Assembly: GCA_964346815.1 (NCBI GenBank)
Contig: CAYFWF010000059.1
Coordinates: forward strand, 1 to 64,000
Length of the DNA: 64,000 bases
From: CAYFWF01 sp964346815
GTDB taxonomy: Bacteria > Acidobacteriota > Aminicenantia > Aminicenantales > Aminicenantaceae
Reading direction: 5' to 3'
The notes below the pieces were generated by a model. It saw nothing but the letters and a program-made list of their open reading frames with translations, ran no database searches and was not told the origin of the DNA. Shown piece after piece: positions 17,102 to 25,295 of the stretch; position 1 is the first letter of the stretch; the number at the start of each line of letters is the position of its first letter. Made by a program: the position numbers and the translations under genes.

Positions 17102-18676
17102 ATGGAGAGATCGATTCAAATAAGCGGGCTGAGATATTCCTGCTGTCTTCTGGTCGGATTGTTTTTCATCGTGACGAACGGAAACGCCGACATCAAGCTT
17201 CCGGCTGTTATCGGAAATCATATGGTGCTCCAGAGGGAAATGCCCATCCAGCTATGGGGATGGGCTGAACCTGGAGAAGGAATCAATGTGATGCTCGCAG
17301 ACCAAAAAGCCCAAACGTCTGCCGATGGCGAGGGAAAGTGGGAAATCACATTGGACTCTATGACAGAGGGAAGAGGCCCATATAAGATGACCATCAGCGG
17401 CACACAGAGCCAACCTGTCGTCCTGAATGATATCCTTTTGGGTGAAGTTTGGGTTTGCTCGGGGCAGTCTAACATGGAGTGGGAACTTTGGAGAACTCAT
17501 AGCCCTTCATCAGAAATCCAGCGTGCCGATGTGCCTCTGATCCGCCTGTTCCATGTCCCCAGGAAGATCTCCACTCAGCCGATGGAAGATGTGGATGCGG
17601 AATGGAAAGTCTGTAGTCCCGAGACAGCCAGATATTTTTCGGCTGTGGCTTACTATTTCGGTCGTGAAATCCACCAAAAATTAGGAGTGCCTGTAGGATT
17701 GATCAGCGCGAGATGGGGAGGCACCCGGATTGAACCGTGGACCCCTCCCTCTGGATTTGAAAGGATCCCGGAATTGCACCACATTCTCGGCGAAACGGAG
17801 GCGGCTGAGAAAGAATACCGCAAAACCCTGACAAAATCGCTTCCTGAGCTCAAGAAATGGATCGAACAGACTGAACTGGCTCTATCGCAGGGCAACAAAC
17901 TTCCCCTTGAACCAGAGTTCCCACTGCACCCTCAGCATGATCCCCAAGCTCCAACTGCTCTTTATAATGCGATGATTCATCCTCTCATCTCATTTGCCAT
18001 CAGAGGAGCTATTTGGTATCAAGGAGAATCCAACAGAAATGATGGCCTGGTCTATACCAAAAAAATGGAGGCTTTGATCAAGGGGTGGCGGAAGGCCTGG
18101 GGATTGGGCGATTTTCCCTTTTATTATGTCCAGCTGGCTCCTTACAACTACAGTTATACACCTGAAGAGGAAGGAAGCAGTGTCCCTGACTACCTCCGTC
18201 TCCCCTTGATATGGGAGGCACAGCTCAACGCCCTAAAAATTCCGAATACAGGTATGGCAGTCACCACAGATATCGGTAATCTGTATGACATACATCCTCG
18301 GAATAAGAAGGATGTGGGTCACCGTCTTGCTCTCTGGGCACTGGCTAAAACATACGGTTGGAAAAACTTAGTTTATTCTGGACCGTTATACGAGTCCATG
18401 ACTGTGGAGGGAGATAAAATCAGGGTCCGATTCGACCACGTCGGAAGCGGTCTCATTTCCTTGGACAGCCGTCCTTTAACCTGGTTCGAAATCGCTGGCC
18501 AAGACAGGATATTTTATAAGGCAAGAGCGGAAATCAAAGGGGATTCTGTTTTGGTGTGGAGCGAAAAGGCCGCGGCACCCGTGGCTGTCCGCTTCGGATG
18601 GCATCAGCTTGCCGAACCCAACTTAGGAAACAGGGGAGGACTTCCCGCTTCCCCATTCAGGACTGATCGCTGGTAA
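17102..18676 (+). CDS. Sialate O-acetylesterase-type SGNH hydrolase, secreted
   Basis: Removes O-acetyl groups from sialic acid or other sugars, probably outside the cytoplasmic membrane. Signal peptide about residues 10-29 (CCLLVGLFFIVTNGNA). An N-terminal beta-sandwich precedes the catalytic block with EVWVCSGQSNMEWEL (predicted nucleophile Ser123); AIRGAIWYQGESN is the second block, and the Asp-x-His catalytic pair is Asp396/His398 in LYDIHPRNK. The 524-residue length is normal. AACGGAGGGACAAG precedes ATG. It is divergent from the GntR operon and followed by a palindromic repeat. Confidence 0.92.
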   Translation: MERSIQISGLRYSCCLLVGLFFIVTNGNADIKLPAVIGNHMVLQREMPIQLWGWAEPGEGINVMLADQKAQTSADGEGKWEITLDSMTEGRGPYKMTISGTQSQPVVLNDILLGEVWVCSGQSNMEWELWRTHSPSSEIQRADVPLIRLFHVPRKISTQPMEDVDAEWKVCSPETARYFSAVAYYFGREIHQKLGVPVGLISARWGGTRIEPWTPPSGFERIPELHHILGETEAAEKEYRKTLTKSLPELKKWIEQTELALSQGNKLPLEPEFPLHPQHDPQAPTALYNAMIHPLISFAIRGAIWYQGESNRNDGLVYTKKMEALIKGWRKAWGLGDFPFYYVQLAPYNYSYTPEEEGSSVPDYLRLPLIWEAQLNALKIPNTGMAVTTDIGNLYDIHPRNKKDVGHRLALWALAKTYGWKNLVYSGPLYESMTVEGDKIRVRFDHVGSGLISLDSRPLTWFEIAGQDRIFYKARAEIKGDSVLVWSEKAAAPVAVRFGWHQLAEPNLGNRGGLPASPFRTDRW

Positions 18677-18693
18677 GCTTCCCATATCTCCTC

Positions 18694-18738
18694 TTAGTGC
18701 GTTCTATTCGGTAATTGCGTATACTGTTCCCGCACTAA
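18694..18738 (-). repeat. Palindromic intergenic repeat, copy B
   Basis: A core reading GGAACAGTATACGCAATTAC on the minus strand is flanked by perfect 8-bp complementary arms TTAGTGCG (18694-18701) and CGCACTAA (18731-18738). The core matches the other copies, but the arms differ, as though the stem had been kept by compensatory change. It lies between two convergent genes and could also act as a transcription stop. Confidence 0.7.
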
Positions 18739-18742
18739 AAAA

Positions 18743-19465
18743 TTAAAGGTAGGTGCTTGTGTATTCGGTCAGGATTTTTCGGAGTTTTTCGGCAATGGCA
18801 GGAGCTCTTAACCTTCTTTTTCCATACAGAATATCTCGAGGAGTCACGTCATCTCTGCGGTAAAAATGAGTATTGGCCTCCTCATCGATCTGAATGGCTG
18901 CGCCTTCGATGGAGACTCCTGCGAACAATCCACGGCTCTTGGAATACGAATAGATCTCTGCCTCCAGCGCGATATCTGTGCTCGCCTCTGCCCGCCTTCC
19001 CACAGGGCCTGCGGCCACACTTGCATCCGCCCCCAATGTTATCTTGCCTTCTGTGATAGAATCGATGCTTTTCCTACGTTTAAACACCAAGATGATATCG
19101 GTAGATTGAACTCCGATCTGCCAGCCTACGCTTCCTCCCGCTATCCTTACGAAACAGGGCTGGCTCCATTCTCCTGTGTCCTTCCGCACGAGCAGAACGC
19201 CCTTTCCATAACGCCCCCCTACTACCCAGGCAGCTTTGATCACTTTCGGGATGATAGCAATGCCATAGGCTTTGCTCAACAGAGCCTCAGGAATGCCTTC
19301 CTCGGGAATCTCGACCATCTCCTCGATCACCTCAATGGCGTTGGTTACTCTATCTTCCTCATCCGACAACGATTTCTCATCTCTGAATTCAGCCCTGAAT
19401 GCAGATAAAGCCACGGCCGTCATAAGAACCAGGACAAAAACGAAAAGCATTGATTTCTTGAACAT
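18743..19465 (-). CDS. SYLF-domain (Ysc84-like) exported protein
   Basis: A 240-residue exported protein of the lipid-binding SYLF family. Signal peptide in MFKKSMLFVFVLVLMTAVA. Family markers: AYGIAIIPKVIKAAWVVGGR, YGKGVLLVRKDTGEW, FVRIAGGSVGWQIGVQST and LGADASVAAGPVGR, ending with YSYSKSRGLFAGVSIEGAAI. ATG 19465 is preceded by GGGAGAGAGAC; the frame extends to 19498 without a better site. In bacteria these proteins are periplasmic or membrane-associated with poorly known roles. The gene stands alone, converging on the esterase. Confidence 0.88.
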   Translation of the reverse strand: MFKKSMLFVFVLVLMTAVALSAFRAEFRDEKSLSDEEDRVTNAIEVIEEMVEIPEEGIPEALLSKAYGIAIIPKVIKAAWVVGGRYGKGVLLVRKDTGEWSQPCFVRIAGGSVGWQIGVQSTDIILVFKRRKSIDSITEGKITLGADASVAAGPVGRRAEASTDIALEAEIYSYSKSRGLFAGVSIEGAAIQIDEEANTHFYRRDDVTPRDILYGKRRLRAPAIAEKLRKILTEYTSTYL

Positions 19466-19676
19466 GTCTCTCTCCCTAGAAGTGTACGGTACTTTCAATC
19501 GAAACGTTTACCCGGCATTAACGGTTCCTGTCAAATTTCTAGCTTTTCAAGATCAATCCGAATAACCACCGGGAATTTTTCTGCCGATGGTTTCGAACAT
19601 GCTCGAACCATATGAGATTTGACCCTTTTGGTGTGTTGTGATAAAAACATGCTTCAGTGAAAATAAGGAGACCATC

Positions 19677-21371
19677 ATGAAAAAATCTCCATCTGTTCCG
19701 GTTTTGTGTATGCTCCTGATCCTCGGCCTTGCAGAGATAGGATGCCAGACAGAGTCAGCATCGGCAACAAACGCGGCAATTTCTGAGGTGGACAAAATCT
19801 TCAGGCCGTGGGATAAACCTGACACCCCGGGTGCAGCACTGGCCGTTATCAAGGACGGCAAGGTGATCTATAAAAAAGGCTACGGGTACGCTCAACTGGA
19901 ATATGACATTCCGATCTCTCCTTCCACGATCTTCCATGTCGCTTCTGTATCCAAGCAGTTTACCGCCTTCGCCATCGCACTGCTGGCAGGCCAGGGCAAG
20001 TTGTCTCTGGATGACGATATCCACATCTACCTTCCAGAGGTGCCAGATTTTGGAAAAAGGATAACCATCCGGCATCTTATCCACCATACCAGCGGACTCC
20101 GCGACCAATGGGAGATGTTGGCCATAGCAGGATGGAGACTCGACGATGTGATCACCAAGGAACACATCCTCACAGCGGTCAGAAACCAAAAAGAACTGAA
20201 TTTCATACCAGGCGATGAGTATCTTTACTGCAACACAGGCTATACCCTGCTTGCTGAAATCGTGGAACGCTTGTCTGGACACCCCTTTTCCGAATGGACC
20301 AAGAAGAACATGTTCCAACCCCTGGGTATGATCCACACCCACTTTCATGACGATCATGAGATGATCGTAAAAAATAGAGCTTATTCCTATGTTCCCGAGG
20401 AGAACGGGGGCTTCAAAAAGAGGGTCTTGAGCTATGCGAATGTAGGAGCGACCAGCCTGTTCACAACGGTTGAAGACCTGGCCAAATGGGCCGATAATTT
20501 CTTCGAGAAACGCCTGGGAGGTCCTGAAGTTATAGCCCAGATGGAACAGCAGGGTGTTCTCAACAGCGGGGAAAAAATCGACTATGCCTTCGGATTGGCC
20601 ATCGGTGAATACAAAGGATTGAAAACCATATCGCACAGTGGAGGGGACGCAGGATTCCGCAGCCATCTTCTGCTCTTTCCCGATCAAAGATTCGCAGTGG
20701 CCGTCCTCAGCAACTGCGGGTCCATGAATCCTGCACAGCTGGCCAGGCAAACTGCCGAAGTATATCTGGGTGGTCTTTTGGATGAGGGAACGAGCAAGGA
20801 AAAGCCCTCCGAACGCAGAGTAGCGAACATCCCCCCTTCAGTACTCGAGGTTTACGAGGGCAGATACGAGCTGGAGGACGGAAGCATTTTAACTCTTATC
20901 AAAGAGGGTAACTGCCTGGTGGCCGAACATCCGAATGCACCAGAAAAAATGCAGTTGTTCCCAGAGTCGATGGCTAAATTTTTCTTGAAGACAGCGGATG
21001 TCCAGGTGCACTTCCATCCCGAAGAAGACGGCTATGTCGAGCGTTTAACCGTATTCGCAGAGGGAAAGACCATAAAGGGTAAAAGGAGCAAGGTCGAGGA
21101 GTTCACCCTGGAACAGCTGCGAGAGTATGCCGGGGACTATTACAGCGAGGAACTCGACACGACTTACAAAATCGTCCTTCAGCACGATAAAATGTTAGCC
21201 AGTCACAGGCGGCATGGGGACATACCTCTGGTCAGGGCTAAAGAAGATGTGTTTACAGGAAGACGATGGTTTTTCCATAAGATTCAATTCGTGAGGGACG
21301 AAACAGATCAAATCGCAGGATTCCTGCTGACTGGAGGACGCGTCAGGAATCTTCGCTTCGAACGCAAGTAA
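19677..21371 (+). CDS. Serine hydrolase, class C beta-lactamase / PBP-like
   Basis: Predicted exported serine hydrolase of 564 residues. The N-terminus is a signal peptide, possibly a lipoprotein one (Cys in EIGCQTES, imperfect lipobox). Catalytic motifs: SVSK (Ser90 to Lys93), YCN (Tyr184 to Asn186) and the third box near HSGGDAGFRSH. A C-terminal lipocalin-like extension of about 190 residues follows, common in esterase EstB or D-aminopeptidase-like members. ATG 19677 is chosen for AAGGAGACC directly upstream. Activity could be peptidase, esterase or amidase; a resistance role is not implied. Confidence 0.88.
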   Translation: MKKSPSVPVLCMLLILGLAEIGCQTESASATNAAISEVDKIFRPWDKPDTPGAALAVIKDGKVIYKKGYGYAQLEYDIPISPSTIFHVASVSKQFTAFAIALLAGQGKLSLDDDIHIYLPEVPDFGKRITIRHLIHHTSGLRDQWEMLAIAGWRLDDVITKEHILTAVRNQKELNFIPGDEYLYCNTGYTLLAEIVERLSGHPFSEWTKKNMFQPLGMIHTHFHDDHEMIVKNRAYSYVPEENGGFKKRVLSYANVGATSLFTTVEDLAKWADNFFEKRLGGPEVIAQMEQQGVLNSGEKIDYAFGLAIGEYKGLKTISHSGGDAGFRSHLLLFPDQRFAVAVLSNCGSMNPAQLARQTAEVYLGGLLDEGTSKEKPSERRVANIPPSVLEVYEGRYELEDGSILTLIKEGNCLVAEHPNAPEKMQLFPESMAKFFLKTADVQVHFHPEEDGYVERLTVFAEGKTIKGKRSKVEEFTLEQLREYAGDYYSEELDTTYKIVLQHDKMLASHRRHGDIPLVRAKEDVFTGRRWFFHKIQFVRDETDQIAGFLLTGGRVRNLRFERK

Positions 21372-21413
21372 CTGGCTACTTTTTTATAACTCATTCAGGT
21401 TCATTAGGAAAGA

Positions 21414-21932
21414 ATGCTCAAGTCGGTCAAGAAAAAACACGTTGTTCTCCTCATAATGACTCCATTCTTTTTAATGACCGCCTGCGGTCAAAAAACAGAT
21501 GAGGATCTGATCCGAGAGCTGATGAAGGAGGTAGGCCATCATTTGGAGAAAAAAGACCTCAGAGGTCTTCTGAACTTGCTGGAAGACGACTACTCGGACT
21601 TCCACGGGAGGAACAAGAGCCAAACCGAGGGCATGGTCCAGTCCTACTTCAGTCAATTCCGAGGAATCGTCATCCATATCCTCCACACCAGGGTCGAGGA
21701 GATCGAGGCACAGGAGGCTTCTATTCAGTGTGATGTGGCACTCTCCTCAGGAGCGGCCCGAGCGTTTCGTAAGTTGATCAGAGTATCGACCGATAACTAC
21801 CGTTTTAAGATCAAGCTCATAAAAAAAGAGGGCCGTTGGTCGATTCGATATGCAGAGTGGGCCTACATAGGACTCGATGAACTCTTCCCTGAATCCCTGT
21901 CCATCCTAAAAAAAATCTTCTCCGATGAATAG
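21414..21932 (+). CDS. Lipoprotein with NTF2/SnoaL-like fold (putative)
   Basis: A 172-residue predicted lipoprotein: signal peptide ending LMTAC, then about 140 residues. The pattern of an N-terminal helix pair (LIRELMKEVGHHLEKKDLRGL), a D-Y-S-D-F segment and alternating strands ending in RWSIRYAEW is typical of NTF2-like domains, but no catalytic residues can be assigned. It begins 42 bases after the serine hydrolase and is probably on the same transcript. Confidence 0.7.
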   Translation: MLKSVKKKHVVLLIMTPFFLMTACGQKTDEDLIRELMKEVGHHLEKKDLRGLLNLLEDDYSDFHGRNKSQTEGMVQSYFSQFRGIVIHILHTRVEEIEAQEASIQCDVALSSGAARAFRKLIRVSTDNYRFKIKLIKKEGRWSIRYAEWAYIGLDELFPESLSILKKIFSDE

Positions 21933-22113
21933 CATGAATAGGTCATGAAAAGAGCGATCCAGCATAAGTCACGAAAATGGCGCCAAGACCGAGACATAAT
22001 TTTTCATAAAAGATATAATAGAGAATCCGTTCCCTTCAAAGAATTGGAGGAAACAAGAAGTCTTTTCGAAAACACTCTTATCGACCAGAGAAAACTAAAA
22101 CAAGGAGGATGAA

Positions 22114-23046
22114 ATGGGAGAACCTGCATCGGCAATAAAAAATATAACGGTTGAAATCGTAGTGATCGGATCAGGGCCGGCAGGCCTGACCGCCGGCTTA
22201 TATACATCACGTGCGGGAAGGAAAACAATCATCCTGGAAGGAAGAGTGGCATCCCGTTTATCCATCGGGTATGGACTGGAAAATTACCCTGGTTTCATTT
22301 CCATCGACAGCCAAGAACTCTTGGAAAGAATGAGAAAACACGCCCAACACTTTGGAGCAGAGATTATGAAAGGGGCTGCCATCAACTTCAGCCTGGCTAC
22401 CGACCCGAAATATGTCACGACCAGAGACACCCTGATCGAGGCCAAAGCCGTCATCATTGCTACTGGCAGAGGCATTCCTCCCGGGAGGATGATCCAAGGG
22501 GAGGAAAGGTTCTTGGGGACGGGCGTGAGCTATTGCGCCACCTGTGATGGCCCTCTTTTCCGCGGCCAACAAGTCGTGGCTTTAGGGAACACCGATGAAG
22601 CGGCCGAAGACATCCTGGCGCTCAAAGGAATGGAATCCGACGTACGCTGGATTCCTGGCGCGGATGAGATCAAGGTTTCAGACAATCTCTTAGAAGAAAT
22701 CAGGGCAAAGGGCATCCCTATTCTCGAAAGGACAGCGATCAAAAAAATCGATGGTGACCATCGAGTTAAAAAAGTGGTCATCGAAAGAGAGGGGAGGGAA
22801 GAAGATCTGGATGTCGCAGCGATCTTTATTTTCAGAGACATCCCTTCGACATCGCTCTTCGGTAAAGCTGGCGTGGAGTTAGACCATAAGCAGTGTATCA
22901 AAGTGGACCGCTTTCAACGGACCAATCTCGAGGGAGTGTTCGCAGCGGGAGATGTGACCTGCGGAGGGCTTCAGATCGTATCTGCCGCTGGTGAAGGATG
23001 TGTGGCAGCGCTCCAAGCCATAGGTTACGTAAGAAAAAAATCTTAA
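22114..23046 (+). CDS. Thioredoxin-reductase-like FAD oxidoreductase with atypical NAD(P) site
   Basis: A 310-residue flavoprotein. The FAD site is VIGSGPAGLTAGLYTSRAG, the redox pair is CATC (Cys141, Cys144), and the C-terminal FAD motif is LEGVFAAGDVTCGG. In the second nucleotide-binding domain the usual G-G-G-x-S-A is replaced by ALGNTDEAAED, so NADPH binding may be lost or altered. Such proteins can accept electrons from ferredoxin or other donors; that is a family-level possibility. ACAAGGAGGATGAA precedes ATG strongly. No thioredoxin gene is adjacent. Confidence 0.85.
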   Translation: MGEPASAIKNITVEIVVIGSGPAGLTAGLYTSRAGRKTIILEGRVASRLSIGYGLENYPGFISIDSQELLERMRKHAQHFGAEIMKGAAINFSLATDPKYVTTRDTLIEAKAVIIATGRGIPPGRMIQGEERFLGTGVSYCATCDGPLFRGQQVVALGNTDEAAEDILALKGMESDVRWIPGADEIKVSDNLLEEIRAKGIPILERTAIKKIDGDHRVKKVVIEREGREEDLDVAAIFIFRDIPSTSLFGKAGVELDHKQCIKVDRFQRTNLEGVFAAGDVTCGGLQIVSAAGEGCVAALQAIGYVRKKS

Positions 23047-23074
23047 TGAAGATCTCTGAGTGCAGAGCCCTTTG

Positions 23075-24292
23075 TCATCCCAGATAGAGATCTTCATCGA
23101 TCAGGGATTTTATCCTCGAGCCGATGTCGATATCTCTGCGGCAGGAAGCTGTGCAGGGGGAACATTCCCGGCAAACGTTGAGCCCTTGATTTTCAGGAAG
23201 CTCGGCAATTGTCGTTCTTGCTTGGACATAATTTCCGTAGCCTTTGGCATACATGTAGGACCTCATGAGCTTCGGAACTTCGACTCCACGGGGGCAAGTA
23301 GGAATACAGGAACGGCAGTTTTGGCAGTAAAGCGTACCTCTCATGGATCCGGCTAACTGAAGGTCTCTCTGTTCTTTTCCGGTCAAGGCCAGATCATTCA
23401 TGACGCCCAGGTTCAGGTCTAGCTGCTCAAAAGTGGTCACCCCGGGGATGGTGGTGCACACGTTTTCGTCATTCAACACCCATTTCAAGGCTGCCTGATG
23501 ATTGATCTCCACATCCGGATCCTGCTGCAGCCGTCTTCCTCCCTGGGTCTTCATGGCAACCACTCCTACGCCTTTTCCCACCGCATACTGGATGGCCTTT
23601 TTTACTTCTTCCTTCTCCTCCTGGACATAATTGTAGGCCGTAAGCACGACGTCATAAATCCCTGCATCAGCAGTCGCTCTTATGACATTCGCCATATCTG
23701 CATGAGTGGTCGTTCCAATAAATCTTGCTTTCCCTTGTTTTTTTGCCTTGACCAGGGCATTCATCAACGGCTCATAGGTCGCCATCTGGGGGCTGTAGCA
23801 GCTATGGAGGTAAAGGATGTCCACATAATCCGTTCGCAACCTCTGAAGGCTTGTCTCGAGCTGCTCGAAAAGATTCTCTGCGGTGGCCCCGGGCTCCCGG
23901 GCACTTCCTCTCAAGAGAAAAACGCGCTTTTCATTATCGCGAGCGAAGCGCATCTTGGTCGCCACATAAACCTTTTCCCGGTTCCCGTTCCTCTCCAACA
24001 CCTCACCTATAACCCTTTCACTGTTTCCTCTCAAGTATACATGGGCTGTGTCCAGGTGTGTGATGCCCCTATCCAGCGCCCTTTTTATCAAATCCGGGCT
24101 GTCGGAGTTCATCACTCCGAAACTGACTATCGGAATCCGCAGATTTGTGCGGCCCAAAGTGCGGTAGATAATTTTGGACTCCCTTTCTTGACCGACGATT
24201 TCTTTGTTGAGAAATGGAGTCGCAAGACCTGCGGAGAAAAGTCCGAAGGCTGATTTTCCGATAAATTCTCGTCTCTTCATTCTGTGTCCCAT
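23075..24292 (-). CDS. TAT-exported aldo/keto reductase with C-terminal ferredoxin domain
   Basis: A 405-residue oxidoreductase. The N-terminus MKRREFIGKSAFGLFSAG is a twin-arginine signal. The aldo/keto reductase barrel shows the catalytic set: Asp and Tyr in HLDTAHVY, Lys in VYVATKM, His in DILYLHSC. The C-terminus carries two CxxCxxxC clusters, CQNCRSCIPTC and CRECSPCTASC, for iron-sulfur centres. ATG 24292 has AGGAGTTAGA upstream; the ATG at 24280 would start directly at MKRREF. Substrate unknown. It converges on the flavoprotein gene with 28 bases between. Confidence 0.9.
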   Translation of the reverse strand: MGHRMKRREFIGKSAFGLFSAGLATPFLNKEIVGQERESKIIYRTLGRTNLRIPIVSFGVMNSDSPDLIKRALDRGITHLDTAHVYLRGNSERVIGEVLERNGNREKVYVATKMRFARDNEKRVFLLRGSAREPGATAENLFEQLETSLQRLRTDYVDILYLHSCYSPQMATYEPLMNALVKAKKQGKARFIGTTTHADMANVIRATADAGIYDVVLTAYNYVQEEKEEVKKAIQYAVGKGVGVVAMKTQGGRRLQQDPDVEINHQAALKWVLNDENVCTTIPGVTTFEQLDLNLGVMNDLALTGKEQRDLQLAGSMRGTLYCQNCRSCIPTCPRGVEVPKLMRSYMYAKGYGNYVQARTTIAELPENQGLNVCRECSPCTASCRRDIDIGSRIKSLIDEDLYLG

Positions 24293-24508
24293 TCTAACTC
24301 CTAAATTAAAATTATAGGAAAACTAAAGATTTGACTGCCTATTCTATCACGATGATCCTTTTTTTCAACCTTTTTTGCCAGTATGTTTTTTCTCTTCCAA
24401 AATCGTGATGGCATTTATCAAATCTTTGCTGACTTTTTTCCATGATTTTCATACTTGATAAAAATTTTATTATCGAGGAAAATGGATATTTATTATCGGG
24501 AGGTAAGA

Positions 24509-25231
24509 ATGGAGAAGAAAATTATTCAAATCTCAATATTCCTCTTTCTGGTTTTGACTCTCTGCACAACAAACATCACGGCCAGCCAAACAGAGGAAAC
24601 AGAAAGCAAAGTTCCAGAACTTACGGCCTTTCACGAAATCATCTATCCCATCTGGCATACTGCCTACCCGGAAAAAGACTACGAGGCCCTGCGAAGTTAT
24701 GTCCCGGAGATCAACCGTCTGGCTGGAGATCTCTACAGAGCCACACTCCCTGGAATCCTGAGAGACAAGAAAACCAGATGGGAGAAAGGGATTAAGGAAT
24801 TCAAACAAGTCGTGGAGGAATACAACAAAGCAGCTGCCGGCGATGACAACCAATCCCTTTTGAATGCGGCCGAAGAACTGCATTCCAAGTTCGAGATGTT
24901 GGTTCGAATCATCAGACCTGCTCTCAGAGAGGTCGATGAATTCCACAAAGTTCTGTACGTGGTCTACCACAAATATCTCCCGAAAAAAGAATTCCACAGC
25001 ATAAAGTCTGTGGCTGACGATCTGGTACAAAAAGCAGAGGCCGTCACAAAAGCCTCGCTTCCCAAAAGGCTTGAATCCAAGGCCGAAGATTTCACTGCCG
25101 CTGCCCAGGAATTGTATGCTTCTTCGAAATCTTTAACCGAAGCTTGCCAGCAGGGAAATGAGGAGTCCATCGAAAAAGCAATCGATCATCTGCATACAAA
25201 GTACCAGAATCTGGAAAAGATCTTCGACTGA
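24509..25231 (+). CDS. Exported two-repeat helical protein with conserved His triads
   Basis: A 240-residue exported protein of unknown function. Signal peptide about residues 1-26. The mature part is two tandem repeats offset by exactly 104 residues: FHEIIYPIWH matches FHKVLYVVYH, ATLPGIL matches ASLPKRL, and ELHSKFEML matches HLHTKYQNL. Each repeat keeps three His at the same places (42, 50, 125 and 146, 154, 229), suggesting a metal site in each helical bundle. ATG 24509 is preceded by GGGAGGTAAGA; upstream in-frame ATGs lack this. The GH2 gene follows after 64 bases. Confidence 0.72.
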   Translation: MEKKIIQISIFLFLVLTLCTTNITASQTEETESKVPELTAFHEIIYPIWHTAYPEKDYEALRSYVPEINRLAGDLYRATLPGILRDKKTRWEKGIKEFKQVVEEYNKAAAGDDNQSLLNAAEELHSKFEMLVRIIRPALREVDEFHKVLYVVYHKYLPKKEFHSIKSVADDLVQKAEAVTKASLPKRLESKAEDFTAAAQELYASSKSLTEACQQGNEESIEKAIDHLHTKYQNLEKIFD

Positions 25232-25295
25232 ATTATTGTCCTGCAGAATATACTCTCTTCAGGAACAGATTCGTCAGGTTGCCGAGAGGTACAGA

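Noticed and set aside
18694..18740. Copy B of the palindrome as an intrinsic terminator, because AAAAAA follows the stem.
   Set aside because: The run is A rather than U on the coding strand of the upstream gene, and the long loop is unlike a terminator; it is kept as a repeat.
19755..20750. A 331-codon open frame on the minus strand within the serine hydrolase.
   Set aside because: Antisense to a gene with intact SxxK and YxN motifs; it has no signal, domain or ribosome binding site.
25158..25295. Upstream extension of the GH2 gene overlapping the preceding gene.
   Set aside because: It would bury the lipoprotein signal peptide; ATG 25296 sits exactly at the signal.
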